Source: Lacihabitans sp. LS3-19 (GTDB taxonomy: Bacteria > Bacteroidota > Bacteroidia > Cytophagales > Spirosomataceae). From it: DNA of 64,000 nt. Location of the stretch: positions 1 to 64,000 of the forward strand of contig NZ_RJUA01000013.1 in assembly GCF_024343575.1 (NCBI RefSeq). The letters are read 5' to 3'. The notes beneath the pieces are model-generated. The model had not been told where the DNA came from. It searched no databases and saw only the letters and a program-made list of their open reading frames with translations. Below are positions 45,703-58,393 of the stretch, piece by piece (the stretch's first letter is position 1; every line of letters begins with the position of its first letter). The position numbers and the translations under genes are program-made.

Positions 45703-47097
45703 TTGAACAAGGATAAAATCTATTTTGCAATATTACTATTTTTTATTGCAAATTTAAGCCAAGCCCAACAAGCTCCTTTGCTTCAGTTTCAAGAAAGGAA
45801 TACCACCACTTTGGTTCTGAATGAGTCTGCACTTCCACCCAAAAAATATGATTTGACAAATTCTGATTTACAAGTAAAATGGCATCTGATCATTTTGGAC
45901 TTAATTGAGCAAACCACAGGTTACACGCCAAATGTTGCTGCGAGGTCAATGGCCTATATCGATTTGGCTGCTTATGAGTCTATTTTGCCCGCCTATCCGC
46001 ACCTAAAAAGTCTTTCGGGTCAATTACAAGGATTTATTAAACCCCAAGAGTATGAGATTGATTCCACGGATTTTATTCCACAATTGGCACTCAACAATGC
46101 AATGTATAAAACAGTGGATAGGTTTTTTATAGCTGCACCTTATGTTTGGATGGAAAAAGTAATAGCTTTGAAAGACTCTGTAGATGATATTTTTTCAAAA
46201 GATCAATCTAATTTGGCCATCATGAAATCAAAGAATTATGGTATTTCTATAGCTGACATGGTTTTGAAATATGCTGAAAAAGATAGGGCAGGGGACGGTA
46301 CTTTTAGAAGTTATGACATGGATTATCGTTTACCGGTGTGCGAGTCTTGTTTTGAGATAAATAGAGTGGCGGATTTGGAAAATACAGGTCCATTGCATCC
46401 AAGATGGAGCGATAATAGGACTTTTTTGGAAGAAAATAATACTGATTTTGATATAAAACCTGATTTTGAGTTTTCAAAGTACCCTGGTTCTGAATTTTAT
46501 AAAGCAGCAATGGAAGTTTACAATACATCAAAAGAAGTCACCGCTGGGTCGGAAAAACACATTATTGCCAACTTTTGGGACGATGCCGCCACTTACACTT
46601 ATACCGCAGTTGGGCATTCTGTTTCTATTTTGACGCAGGTATTGCGAAACAAACCTGTTTCTTTAGATTCTTCGGCTAAATATTATGCTATGCTCACTTT
46701 GGGACTAAATGATGCCCTTATTTGTGCTTGGAAAGGCAAATATAAATACAATTTAATTCGACCAATCGCTTACATTAAACGCTACATAGACAGCAAATGG
46801 GAGCCAACTTTACTAACTCCTCCATTTCCAGAGTTTCCATCTGGACATTCCGTACAATCTGCCACAATGGCTACTGTTTTGACATCTGTTTTAGGCGATT
46901 CTATTAGTTTTACGGATTATTCGAAGTATTGGGTAGGAGAACCTAAGAAATTTGAAAGTTTTTGGAAGGCTGCAAATGAAACCAGTATTTCGAGACTTTA
47001 TGGTGGAATACACTACATGCAAGCCTTAACCAAAGGTCAAGAAATGGGGAAAAGAGTTGGAGAGAATATCTTGAAACTGAAGTTTGAGAAGGAGTAG
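45703..47097 (+). CDS. Secreted vanadium-haloperoxidase / PAP2-type acid phosphatase
   Basis: 464 residues. The signal peptide ends NLSQAQ. The vanadate/phosphate pocket motifs are present: K-x-N-L-I-RP (KYKYNLIRPIAYI), PSGH (PEFPSGHSVQSATMA), and SR-x-x-x-GGIH (ISRLYGGIHYMQA). This is the bacterial vanadium-dependent haloperoxidase-like class. Whether it oxidises halides or removes phosphate cannot be told from sequence. No ATG lies in frame before the signal peptide, so the start is TTG 45703. Confidence 0.85.
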   Translation: MNKDKIYFAILLFFIANLSQAQQAPLLQFQERNTTTLVLNESALPPKKYDLTNSDLQVKWHLIILDLIEQTTGYTPNVAARSMAYIDLAAYESILPAYPHLKSLSGQLQGFIKPQEYEIDSTDFIPQLALNNAMYKTVDRFFIAAPYVWMEKVIALKDSVDDIFSKDQSNLAIMKSKNYGISIADMVLKYAEKDRAGDGTFRSYDMDYRLPVCESCFEINRVADLENTGPLHPRWSDNRTFLEENNTDFDIKPDFEFSKYPGSEFYKAAMEVYNTSKEVTAGSEKHIIANFWDDAATYTYTAVGHSVSILTQVLRNKPVSLDSSAKYYAMLTLGLNDALICAWKGKYKYNLIRPIAYIKRYIDSKWEPTLLTPPFPEFPSGHSVQSATMATVLTSVLGDSISFTDYSKYWVGEPKKFESFWKAANETSISRLYGGIHYMQALTKGQEMGKRVGENILKLKFEKE

Positions 47098-47472
47098 TTT
47101 ATAAAAATTTTTTAATAGTATCATCCCTTCGGGATTTTATTTTGATGTTTCATTTTTGATTTTATAATAGTGTCATCCCTTTTATAATCTTATTTTGAAG
47201 TTTCATTTTTGGTCTTTTTATGATATATTTCCATTGGATTTTTAAAACTCCATTTTCTGCTTACTAATTTTGAGTAATTCTTTCAGGTTTCTTGAAAAAT
47301 CCAATATTTTTTGTGTCTATAATTTCCTTTCTCGATTTATGATTTGAGATATTCACCTTTTGCCTAAAACTTTCAACACAAGTTCTTTGTGTTATTCTTT
47401 TTTAAAACTTATATTCGTGTAAAATCTAGAACTTGGTTTTAGATAAAATATTCAACCTTATAATTCTTATCA
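47098..47472. other. 375-bp intergenic region with imperfect direct repeats
   Basis: No gene. Two copies of a ~50-bp unit (about 47113-47157 and 47166-47214) share aatagt-n-tcatccctt, then ttattttga-n-gtttcatttttg. The first forms a small ATCCC-TTC-GGGAT hairpin. Confidence 0.55.
47123..47143 (+). terminator. Short hairpin followed by T-rich run
   Basis: ATCCC, loop TTC, GGGAT, then TTTATTTT. It lies 26 bases after the haloperoxidase gene and may act as its weak terminator. It is also part of the repeat element described for this gap. Confidence 0.4.
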
Positions 47473-49920
47473 ATGCCTTTTAAATGCCCAAAATATCCCA
47501 TTGGTGGTATTTTTCTATTCTTTTTTCTTTTTTGTAGGAGAGCGTTTTCTCAAGAAATTGTGAAGGTTGAGGATAGTTTTAGCATATTAGTATTTTTCGG
47601 GCGTTTGCATGTTTTAATTGTTCATTTTCCAATTGCGATTTTGCTTTTTGCTGCAGCTTTAGAGTTGTATACTTTCCGGAATTTTAATTCAAAACTTAGA
47701 CCTGCTATAAATCTTGCAGTTATTATTGGTTCAGGCTCTGCCATTTTTTCAGCTGCCTTTGGATATTTATTAGCTCAAAATGAAGAAATCACTGGACGAA
47801 CCTTAGATCTACATCAATGCGGAGGCTTTATCACAGCTGCTTTGGGTTTAATAAGCGTCTTATTGCTCTGGATGGTTATTAGGAAAAATCAAACAGATAA
47901 AATTCCAATATACCGATTAGCATTATTAGCAAGTATACTAGGTGTGATTTTTACAGGCCATTTCGGAGGTTCTTTGACGCATGGTGATGATTATTTTAGT
48001 TTTTCTAGTCAAAGTAAGCATACAGAGGAAAGTCAGTTTTTGGCTATGGGTGAAGGAAGTGATAGTCTAAACAATGAAAATCAAATCAAATTGGTTGGTG
48101 AAGTTAGAGCCATTTTTGCACATAATTGTTACAAATGCCACAGCTCAAACAAACAAGAAGGCAAACTCAGACTAGACCAAAAAGAGTTTGTTTTTGCTGG
48201 TGGAAAACATGGCAAAATCATCGTAAGAGGCGAACCTGAAAACAGTGAATTGATAAGAAGAATTTCTTTGCCGCGAAATCATAAAGAGGCCATGCCCACA
48301 AAGGGTAAAGCTTTGAAATCCGAAGAAATTGAATTGTTGAATTATTGGATAAAAAAAGGGGCACCTTGGCCTGATGCTTCGCTACAACCCAAATTATTTA
48401 AAGTAGCAAAAATGGAGCTTATAAAGCCCATGCTTCCTGCTGCAAATGGAGATTTACAAAATCCGATTGATATTTGGGTAAATGAGTATTATAAAAAAAA
48501 TGAAATTAAATGGCAAAAAACAATTGATGATAGAACGTTTTTAAGGCGTGTCTATCTTGATATTGTAGGTTTATTGCCATCAGCTTCGCAGATTATAGAT
48601 TTCGCAAAAGATACAAACCCTAACAAAAGAGATGCTTTGATTAAGCAATTGCTTCAGCAAGATGAGGATTATACACAACATTGGATTTCTTTTTGGAACG
48701 ATGCCCTAAGGAATGATTATACAGGTACTGGTTATATCACCAAAGGCAGATATAACATAACAGATTGGTTATATACTTCTGTAAAACAAAATAAACCTTA
48801 TAATGAATTTGTCAAAGAATTGCTTTCACCTAATGAATCTTCAAGAGGTTTCGTAGAAGGCATCAAATGGAGAGGAACTATCAATGCCAGTCAAAGAGTA
48901 GAAATGCAAGCCGCACAAAATGTGGGTCAAGTTTTATTAGGTTTAAATCTTAAATGTGCTTCTTGTCACGACAGTTTTATTAGCGATTGGAAACTGGAAG
49001 ATGCATATGCTTTCGCCAATATCTTTGCTGAAGAACGTCTTGAAATCAATAGATGCGACAAACCGACGGGCAAACTTGCTGATACAAGGTTACTTTGGCA
49101 AAATTTCGGAAATATAGACAGCACAGCTTCAAAGGCGAAGAAAATGGAACAAATGGCCAATTTATTGGTACAGCCAAGCAATGGCAGAATGTACCGAACG
49201 ATTGTTAATCGTATTTGGAAACAAATGATGGGAAGAGGGATCATTGAATCACCTGATGAAATGGACAACGAGCCTTGGTCGCAGGATTTATTAGATTGGT
49301 TGGCCGCTGATTTTGTTGAAAAAAATTATGACATTAAAGACCTGATTTATCTAATTGCCACTTCAAAAATCTACCAATCGCCATCTGAAAGTGTTAAAAG
49401 TACGAATTTGCTTTTCGACAATAATTATAGATTTAAAGGAATGACGCGAAGAAGAATTTCTGCTGAACAGTTTTCTGATGCCGTTAGTCAAATCGTTACA
49501 CCAATATTTACATTGAAAGAAATGAAATATTCTGGAACCAAAATGGATACTATCCAACCGGCTTTTGCTCGAGCCTCATTGGTGGCTAATAATGCTTTTT
49601 TAACAGCTTTGGGTAGGCCAACAAGAGAGGTGGTTTCTACCAATAGGGACTCGCAAGCCAGCCTTTTACAAGCTTTAGAATTGACCAATGGCGAAAGACT
49701 GACACAAGTTTTAGCAAGAGGGGCGAAATATTGGAAGGCCCAATTTAAAACCAGAGACGTAATAATCAGAGTTTTATTTAGCAAAGCTTTGGGAAGACTA
49801 CCCACTAAGTCGGAAATGAGCACGGCACAAGCAGCTATGGACGAGAATCCGTCTGTCGAACAAATTCAAGATTTGTTTTGGGCGGTTTTACTTTTACCCG
49901 AATTTCAATTGATATACTAA
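47473..49920 (+). CDS. DUF2231-PSCyt1-DUF1549/DUF1553 cytochrome c-type membrane protein
   Basis: 815 residues. The N-terminal DUF2231 membrane domain has several spans (LHVLIVHFPIAILLFAAALE, LHQCGGFITAALGLISVLLL, GVIFTGHFGGSLTHG). Next is a planctomycete-type cytochrome c domain with one heme motif (NCYKCHSS, CxxCH). DUF1549 follows, with a second CxxCH (KCASCHDSF), then DUF1553 (KNYDIKDLIYLIATSKIYQS, GMTRRRISAEQFSDAV). It should be an exported c-type electron carrier, with its hydrophilic part outside. The stop codon abuts the ATG of the DUF1501 gene, its classic partner. The pathway is unknown. Confidence 0.85.
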   Translation: MPFKCPKYPIGGIFLFFFLFCRRAFSQEIVKVEDSFSILVFFGRLHVLIVHFPIAILLFAAALELYTFRNFNSKLRPAINLAVIIGSGSAIFSAAFGYLLAQNEEITGRTLDLHQCGGFITAALGLISVLLLWMVIRKNQTDKIPIYRLALLASILGVIFTGHFGGSLTHGDDYFSFSSQSKHTEESQFLAMGEGSDSLNNENQIKLVGEVRAIFAHNCYKCHSSNKQEGKLRLDQKEFVFAGGKHGKIIVRGEPENSELIRRISLPRNHKEAMPTKGKALKSEEIELLNYWIKKGAPWPDASLQPKLFKVAKMELIKPMLPAANGDLQNPIDIWVNEYYKKNEIKWQKTIDDRTFLRRVYLDIVGLLPSASQIIDFAKDTNPNKRDALIKQLLQQDEDYTQHWISFWNDALRNDYTGTGYITKGRYNITDWLYTSVKQNKPYNEFVKELLSPNESSRGFVEGIKWRGTINASQRVEMQAAQNVGQVLLGLNLKCASCHDSFISDWKLEDAYAFANIFAEERLEINRCDKPTGKLADTRLLWQNFGNIDSTASKAKKMEQMANLLVQPSNGRMYRTIVNRIWKQMMGRGIIESPDEMDNEPWSQDLLDWLAADFVEKNYDIKDLIYLIATSKIYQSPSESVKSTNLLFDNNYRFKGMTRRRISAEQFSDAVSQIVTPIFTLKEMKYSGTKMDTIQPAFARASLVANNAFLTALGRPTREVVSTNRDSQASLLQALELTNGERLTQVLARGAKYWKAQFKTRDVIIRVLFSKALGRLPTKSEMSTAQAAMDENPSVEQIQDLFWAVLLLPEFQLIY

Positions 49921-51339
49921 ATGAAAAATAAAAGGAGAGATTTTCTGAAACAAAGTGCTGCTGCTATAGCTACCATGGCTGTTGGCTCGCCTATCAGTCA
50001 GCTGTTGAGTTCATGTGGCGTCAAAAACGCAAGCAATGCTACAGCAGATTCGGTAATTGTTCTTTTTATGGCGGGAGGAATGGCACATACTGAGACTTTT
50101 GATCCTAAAAAATATACGCCTTTTAACAAAGGAATGACTTCGGATAGTGTTTTGAGTACTTTTAAATCAGTTCCAACGGTTTTAGATGGCGTTCATTTTT
50201 CAGAAGGTTTAGAATCAATCGGTAAGGTATTAGATAAAGGCACCGTAATCAGATCCTACGTAGCAGCGGATTTGGGGCATATATTGCATACACGGCATCA
50301 ATATAACTGGCATACATGTTATGAGCCACCTCAGTCTGTGGTTGTTCCGCATTTAGGTTCTTGGATTGCCAAAGAATTAGGTCCTAAAAATGAGGTTATT
50401 CCCCCATTTATCAATATTGGCCAAAGGTTCGACGTAGGAGAGGGTGAAGAACTAAAGGCTTTTCATAGTGCAGGATTTTTAGGAAGCGAATATGGACCAT
50501 TTATGATCCCAGACCCTACGAAAGGTTTAGATAGTGTCCGTCCTCCTGTCGGTATGTCATTGAAAAGATTCGAAAGTCGTAATCAATTGTATGAAAAACT
50601 CGTGAAAGAATCTGCCATGGGCGAATTTGGTAGCGATTTTCAAAAAGAATCTTTAAAACGCTCCATGGAGCAAGCTTATATTTTATTAAACTCTCCGGAG
50701 GCAAAGGCTTTTGATTTAAGTTTGGAAGCAAAAGAGAAATACGATGTTTATAATACGGGTAAATTTGGCTTAGGATGCCTGATGGCCAAGCGATTGGTAG
50801 AGCAGGGTGCTAGATATATTACGGTAACCACTGAATATGTGCCTTTTGAAGGTTGGGATACCCACGAAAACGGTCATACGAGATTGGTGGATATGAAAAA
50901 AATGATAGATGCACCTATAGCTCAATTAATCAAAGATTTAGACGAAAGTGGCCGATTAGATAAAACCTTGATAATTGTAGCAAGTGAATTTAGCAGAGAT
51001 ATGCTAATGGAAGGGCGTCCTGATTTGAGAGTATTGGACCAAGTAAATCAACCTGACATTATTGAAGATATCAAAAACTATGGCATGCACAGACACTTTA
51101 CGGATGGCTGCTCTATGCTGATGTTTGGTGGAGGAATAAAAAAAGGAAGTGTATTTGGAAAAACTGCTGACGAACGTCCTTGTAAAACAGTGGAAAAACC
51201 TATTAAAATTGCCGAAGTTCATCAAACCATTTATCATGCTCTTGGTATAGCACCAGACACCAATTATGAAATAGAAAAACGACCTTTTTACACTACACCT
51301 GATGGGAAAGGGAAAGTGGCGAAGGATTTATTGGGTTGA
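49921..51339 (+). CDS. DUF1501 Tat-exported protein
   Basis: 472 residues. A twin-arginine signal (KNKRRDFLKQSAAAIAT) leads to a likely lipobox (LLSSCGVKN). The sulfatase/phosphatase-like fold of DUF1501 follows, seen in MAGGMAHTETFDPKKYTPFN, GWDTHENGH and VASEFSRD. It starts directly after the stop of the DUF1549/1553 gene and forms the usual two-gene unit. The biochemical role is not known. Confidence 0.9.
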   Translation: MKNKRRDFLKQSAAAIATMAVGSPISQLLSSCGVKNASNATADSVIVLFMAGGMAHTETFDPKKYTPFNKGMTSDSVLSTFKSVPTVLDGVHFSEGLESIGKVLDKGTVIRSYVAADLGHILHTRHQYNWHTCYEPPQSVVVPHLGSWIAKELGPKNEVIPPFINIGQRFDVGEGEELKAFHSAGFLGSEYGPFMIPDPTKGLDSVRPPVGMSLKRFESRNQLYEKLVKESAMGEFGSDFQKESLKRSMEQAYILLNSPEAKAFDLSLEAKEKYDVYNTGKFGLGCLMAKRLVEQGARYITVTTEYVPFEGWDTHENGHTRLVDMKKMIDAPIAQLIKDLDESGRLDKTLIIVASEFSRDMLMEGRPDLRVLDQVNQPDIIEDIKNYGMHRHFTDGCSMLMFGGGIKKGSVFGKTADERPCKTVEKPIKIAEVHQTIYHALGIAPDTNYEIEKRPFYTTPDGKGKVAKDLLG

Positions 51340-51409
51340 TTTGGGTAATTCCATTTTTACAAGTAATTTATTAATTAGCCTATTGAAGCTATTTAAATGG
51401 TGGATAGTT

Positions 51410-52963
51410 TCACAATCTATTAATAATCTCTTTGGCCACAATATAACTAAAGGCCATAATAGTAAAACTTGGATCGACCGATGGCCCAGTTGGAAATACA
51501 GAAGGGTCTGAAACAAAAAGATTGTCATATCCATGAACCCTGTGTGTATAATCTACTACTGAGTTTTTTGGATCAGCACCCATTCTACAGCCACCAAATG
51601 GATGTGGTGCTACTATCATCAAACCATTACTTGTAATCTTAATTTCATCTATTTTGTTGATTTCAGCAAGTGAATTGATTGTAGTGCCTTTATAATCAGC
51701 AATAAGCACTTTTTTTGCACCGGCTTTAAAGTTAATTAATACTTGCTTTTTCAAAGTATCACGAATCATTTTTTGAGTATTAGGCCCATAAGGATAATTA
51801 ATGAGCCTTTTACCATCACTATTTACCGAAATTTCTCCCAATTCTTCCTCGCAGTCATCTAGCCAAGCTATCGTGCCGCCCACTTTATTAAAGTTTTGCA
51901 TCCACTCATGTGCTTCTGCAGTAAAGCCCCCTAAAACTGCCGCTGTAGCTGCAGGTTGGGTTTGATTGGGTAGAAGCAAATAACCGCCCTCTTCATATTC
52001 ATTTTGGTCGTTATAGCTAGCTAATCTATATTTTTCTGAGCTCCAAGCGGCTGGTAAACCTCTATACATAATGATATCTTCCTCAAATAAAGCATAGGCC
52101 ATCACTACAGGATTGAAACCGAAATATTTTCCTAAGGCGGGTAGTTTTTCTTTAAGTTCGGGTTGGCGGAGCAAAAAATCTGGCGAATTATATCCACCTG
52201 CCGCTACCACAAAATGTTCCGCTTCAAAGGTGTATTTTATTCCGCTAGGCTTATTGGAAGGTCTATCAATGGCAGATGCAATCAGCTTTTTTACTTTTTT
52301 GCCTTCAAAAACCAGCTTTTCCGCTTGCATATCCGCATAAAGTCTGGCACCAAGGTCCAAAGCAGTTGGTAAGTGTGTGATTAATTGACTTTGTTTGGCA
52401 TTATAAAAACATCCTTGTTGACAATGACCCGAACCTTGACAGTTTTTTCGTGCAGAAAGTATTGGGTCACTTCCCCATCCTAAATCTTCTACGGCCTTTT
52501 TGAACAAAATATTCATTTTATTCCATTGGTTTTCAGGAGGATGAGCTACGCTTAAAGTTTCAGTAAGTTCGTCCCAAGCTGGGTCAAGATCAGCTTTTGT
52601 ATGTCCTTTGATGCCATATTTTTGTTCCCAATGTACAAGTCTGTCGGTGGGAGTTCGGTAAGTATCAGCCCAATAATGTACCGAAGCACCGCCAACGTTG
52701 TTGCCATAAAGTAAAAATGTGTCTCCGTTTTCAGTAGATGCAAAATTTCGCTCTCCATCTATTTTGCCAGACATGTTCAATTCTCTATTGTCAAAGACAT
52801 TTGGGGTATAATATCCTCCTTTTTCTAAAACCACCACGTCAATTCTATTTTTTGCCAGTTTTTTAGCCAAAGTGGTACCGCCACAACCAGAACCAATTAT
52901 GCAGACTTGTGCCTTGATAGTTTGGTCTTTTGTATAATCAGTATATTCAAAAATGTTCTTCAT
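51410..52963 (-). CDS. GMC-family oxidoreductase
   Basis: 517 residues. It has the N-terminal FAD-binding GSGCGGTTLAKKLA, a Cys cluster CQGSGHCQQGC typical of the membrane-bound gluconate/sorbitol-type GMC enzymes, and the C-terminal HPFGGCRMG plus DPSVFPTGPSVDPSFTIMAF. It should oxidise an alcohol or sugar using FAD. It has no Tat signal of its own, so it may travel with the Tat-signal-bearing subunit encoded directly upstream, whose stop overlaps its start by 4 bases. Electrons may pass to a cytochrome c such as the one at 47473-49920 (inference). Confidence 0.9.
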   Translation of the reverse strand: MKNIFEYTDYTKDQTIKAQVCIIGSGCGGTTLAKKLAKNRIDVVVLEKGGYYTPNVFDNRELNMSGKIDGERNFASTENGDTFLLYGNNVGGASVHYWADTYRTPTDRLVHWEQKYGIKGHTKADLDPAWDELTETLSVAHPPENQWNKMNILFKKAVEDLGWGSDPILSARKNCQGSGHCQQGCFYNAKQSQLITHLPTALDLGARLYADMQAEKLVFEGKKVKKLIASAIDRPSNKPSGIKYTFEAEHFVVAAGGYNSPDFLLRQPELKEKLPALGKYFGFNPVVMAYALFEEDIIMYRGLPAAWSSEKYRLASYNDQNEYEEGGYLLLPNQTQPAATAAVLGGFTAEAHEWMQNFNKVGGTIAWLDDCEEELGEISVNSDGKRLINYPYGPNTQKMIRDTLKKQVLINFKAGAKKVLIADYKGTTINSLAEINKIDEIKITSNGLMIVAPHPFGGCRMGADPKNSVVDYTHRVHGYDNLFVSDPSVFPTGPSVDPSFTIMAFSYIVAKEIINRL

Positions 52964-53550
52964 TTTGTTGTAAGGTTTTTATAGTATTTCCTTTGTTCAC
53001 TTTCTACTTCTGGCAGTCCTCCAAATGGTCCATCATAACCGATGGCTTTCCAGGTGGATGGATGTCCATAATACATCATGCGGGTTGTAACCCTGATATT
53101 GGCAATGGCTACTCGATACAAATCGTTCTCAGTATCTTGCATTTCATTTAAAAAAACCAATCGTTTTTCGGTGGAAAGTCTCGAAAACCTTGAAAAATAG
53201 CCATTAGCAATTGGCATTGCTTCCAAAAGATATAAAACAGCCTTAAAATCAGACTGAATATGTTCATTAGCAAAAAAGAATTCCTCGTCCATTCTTTTTA
53301 CTACTTCAGCTTCTTGGTGAGTTGGGAATCCGTCTTTGGCTTCGGGCATTGCAACTTCGCAAAAAGCATGTAAAATATCCGTTAAATGCCCATCAAATAG
53401 CAATAATTTGCCATAAATTTTGTCGTATTTGTTTGAAAGAAAGACACTTGTACCTACGGCAGAAGCTCCTATTAATCCTCCAATACCCAATAAGGAGTAT
53501 TTCAGGAATTTTCTTCTTTTAAAAACTGATCCGTTTTGATTCATTGACAT
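52960..53550 (-). CDS. Gluconate 2-dehydrogenase subunit 3-like Tat protein
   Basis: 196 residues with a Tat signal (FKRRKFLKYSLLGIGGLIGA). The rest is helical (DILHAFCEVAMPEAKDGFPT, RRxx-type end with MYYGHPSTWKAIGYDGPFGG), as in subunit 3 of membrane sugar and alcohol dehydrogenases. It should escort and help mature the GMC flavoprotein, whose gene it overlaps by 4 bases. Confidence 0.85.
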   Translation of the reverse strand: MSMNQNGSVFKRRKFLKYSLLGIGGLIGASAVGTSVFLSNKYDKIYGKLLLFDGHLTDILHAFCEVAMPEAKDGFPTHQEAEVVKRMDEEFFFANEHIQSDFKAVLYLLEAMPIANGYFSRFSRLSTEKRLVFLNEMQDTENDLYRVAIANIRVTTRMMYYGHPSTWKAIGYDGPFGGLPEVESEQRKYYKNLTTK

Positions 53551-56189
<2,639 letters not shown>

Positions 56190-56211
56190 ACTTTGATTGA
56201 TTGGAATTTAA

Positions 56212-56241
56212 AAAGGGCGGCTTGGTGACAGGTCGCCCTTT
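56212..56241. terminator. Bidirectional terminator between katG and DUF1080 gene
   Basis: AAAGGGCG (56212-56219), 14-base loop, CGCCCTTT (56234-56241), with A- and T-rich flanks. It sits between convergent genes. Confidence 0.7.
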
Positions 56242-56246
56242 CTATT

Positions 56247-56876
56247 TCAATCTGGCAATATCTTTACCATAATGTCTTTTACATAAACTTTGCTTTTGGG
56301 GTCATGGGCTTGAATAGCAAAAGTACCGCTTCCAATTTTTCTACCATTTGAAGGATCGATATCTTCTGGTTCAGTATAATTTACCACAACCTTGTCGTTT
56401 ATTTTCGTAATGATATGTTTGCCTTGTACGATGATAGTTTCGGTAAACCAAACATTATCATCCACAAAAACTTCTTTTACATCTTGAATGTTGTACAAGC
56501 TGGCCGTACGCTTCCAGTCAGTGTGAGAATTGTTCACTTGTACCTCAAAACCTATCGAAGGCCAACTTTTTTCTTGGTATTTTGTATGAAAATATAGCCC
56601 CGAATTAGAACCCGGTGTTGTCATTACTTGGGCTTTGAACTCAAAATTTTTGAAATTATGGTTACCGACTATTCCATCATAAAATAAATGTCCAACAGGT
56701 CCATTTACCACAATGGCACCATCTTCGACTTTAAACGAGCTCGCATTTTCTCCGACTTTCCAACCATTGAGGGTTTTTCCGTCGAACAGTGAAATCCATT
56801 TTGGTTTTTTTGCTATAAAACTGAAACCGACTGAAATTAAGAGAATAAGAACAGCGGAAGTGTTAATTTTTTTCAT
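56247..56876 (-). CDS. DUF1080 (3-keto-disaccharide hydrolase-like) protein
   Basis: 209 residues with a signal peptide or anchor (VLILLISVGFSF). WISLFDGKTLNGWKVGENAS, FKVEDGAIVVNGPVG, NFEFKAQVMTTPGSNSGLYF and GFEVQVNNSHTDW make up the whole concanavalin-like DUF1080 domain. Members cleave or bind 3-keto-sugars and other glycosides. This would fit an extracytoplasmic sugar-oxidation route with the GMC enzyme nearby (inference). Confidence 0.85.
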   Translation of the reverse strand: MKKINTSAVLILLISVGFSFIAKKPKWISLFDGKTLNGWKVGENASSFKVEDGAIVVNGPVGHLFYDGIVGNHNFKNFEFKAQVMTTPGSNSGLYFHTKYQEKSWPSIGFEVQVNNSHTDWKRTASLYNIQDVKEVFVDDNVWFTETIIVQGKHIITKINDKVVVNYTEPEDIDPSNGRKIGSGTFAIQAHDPKSKVYVKDIMVKILPD

Positions 56877-57232
56877 GATATTGTTTTTTTAAGGTTGAAA
56901 TAAATGTTTTGCAAATTAGGCAAAAGGCTTATTTATTCTTTTAAAAGCAGAAAAAATATAGATTTTTTTATTCTAGTATTTTTTAAGTTTTTCATTATTA
57001 GGGTTTTATCTAAATGAGTTAAAAGATATTTCAATATTTTACAATAGAAAATTTTCAAAACTATTTTTATGTAATTTATTTATCAGTAGGTTTTTATGGA
57101 GATTTTGATAGAAATACCTTTTCCTTTTTTTTAATATTTTCCTATAAATTATTTTTAGCACTTTAAAAAAAATGGACAGGTTTACCCATCCATTTCCAAT
57201 AAATATCACTTAAGAAAATTTTATTCCCAATA
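56877..57232. other. 356-bp AT-rich intergenic region
   Basis: No gene or clear structure seen. Long A and T runs only. Confidence 0.4.
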
Positions 57233-58300
57233 TCATTTCTCTTTTAAAATACCTTCATTTATCAAAGTTTGAAAAGAATCTTCCATCGTTTCTTTTAGTG
57301 GTCTAAAAGTCATTCCCAACTCTTTTTTGGCTTTTGAATTGTCCGCAATCCAAGGTATATCTACATTGTTTCGGATGAAGTTTCTTGTGAAAAGCTTATT
57401 GGTGATCGGTCCGATAAGCATCAGTAACCATTTTGGCAAAGCTTTTTTTGGCAAAGGAAATTTATCGCCATACTTGGGCAAAAGTATAGTTCCCATTTCC
57501 AATAAATCTGTATTATGCCCAGAAACGATATATCGCCCGCTCGCTGCAGGTGTAAAGCCCGCTCTGAAATGAGCTTCAGCTAAATCACGAATATCTACTA
57601 CGCCAACACCCATTTTCGGTGCACCCATTTTCATCTGTCCATCGCCGAGCATTTTTATGATGTTCATACTTTCAGAAGTGGTATTTTGGGCATTGAGCGG
57701 AGGTCCCATTACTGCGGGAGGGTTCATCACCACCAAATCCCATTGTTTTTGTGCTTTTGACATTTCCCAAGCTTTTTGCTCTGCCAGCGTTTTGGAATAG
57801 GAGTAGGGCTGATAGTTTATTGATGCAGTTGTATTCCAAACTGCCTCCGTCAGTTTTCCACCTGGTGCGTTTACGGTATCTATGGCATCCGTATATATCG
57901 CAGCACAGCTACTGGTTAAAACTACTCGTTTAACAGATTTTACCTCATTTGCAGAGTTCAAAACATTTTCGGTACCTTTAACTGCTGGCTCTATTAGCTC
58001 TTTTTGAGGATCTTTTATGGCCAAAGTAAACGGCGACGCAGTATGATATACCAACTCACAACCTTCCATTGCTGCTTTGTAAGCTCCCGGCGTAAGCAAA
58101 TCTGCCTTAAAGAATTTTATCTCACCTTTGGAATTAGCCGCGGCATCTATAAGATGTTGTAATTTTTTGGTGTCATCAGGATTTCTTACTGCTGCATGTA
58201 CAGTCATTCCTTCATCCAAAAGTTTTTTAACTACCCAACTCGCCACATATCCGTTGGCACCGGTTACCATTACAGGTTTTGTTTTATCTATTTCTACCAT
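57233..58300 (-). CDS. NAD-dependent epimerase/dehydratase, dihydroflavonol-reductase-like
   Basis: About 355 residues from the ATG at 58300. The Rossmann motif is PVMVTGANGYVASWVVKKL. VYHTASPF, the catalytic Tyr and Lys in YSYSKTLAEQKAW, and VMNPPAVMGPPL all fit the extended SDR group near dihydroflavonol-4-reductase. It reduces a carbonyl with NADPH; the substrate is unknown. The frame reaches 58339, but a promoter-like pair covers that stretch, so the later ATG is preferred. Confidence 0.85.
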   Translation of the reverse strand: MVEIDKTKPVMVTGANGYVASWVVKKLLDEGMTVHAAVRNPDDTKKLQHLIDAAANSKGEIKFFKADLLTPGAYKAAMEGCELVYHTASPFTLAIKDPQKELIEPAVKGTENVLNSANEVKSVKRVVLTSSCAAIYTDAIDTVNAPGGKLTEAVWNTTASINYQPYSYSKTLAEQKAWEMSKAQKQWDLVVMNPPAVMGPPLNAQNTTSESMNIIKMLGDGQMKMGAPKMGVGVVDIRDLAEAHFRAGFTPAASGRYIVSGHNTDLLEMGTILLPKYGDKFPLPKKALPKWLLMLIGPITNKLFTRNFIRNNVDIPWIADNSKAKKELGMTFRPLKETMEDSFQTLINEGILKEK

Positions 58301-58325
58301 TTTTTTGTTTTTTAATTTGATGATG

Positions 58326-58354
58326 CAAAGTTCATTCATTTACACCTTAAACAA
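58326..58354 (-). promoter_or_regulatory. Putative promoter of the SDR gene
   Basis: On the minus strand TTG (58354-58352), 18 bases, GAACTTTG (58333-58326), one mismatch to the -7 consensus. Transcription would begin near 58320, downstream of the longest possible start codon, which supports the start at 58300. Confidence 0.4.
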
Positions 58355-58393
58355 GAACACGTAATGCAGGACAATTAACACAAAATGCAGTTT

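Noticed and set aside
45698-45705. TAATTTTG as a -7 promoter box
   Set aside because: It overlaps the TTG that must be the start codon for the signal peptide, and there is no TTG at the right distance upstream.
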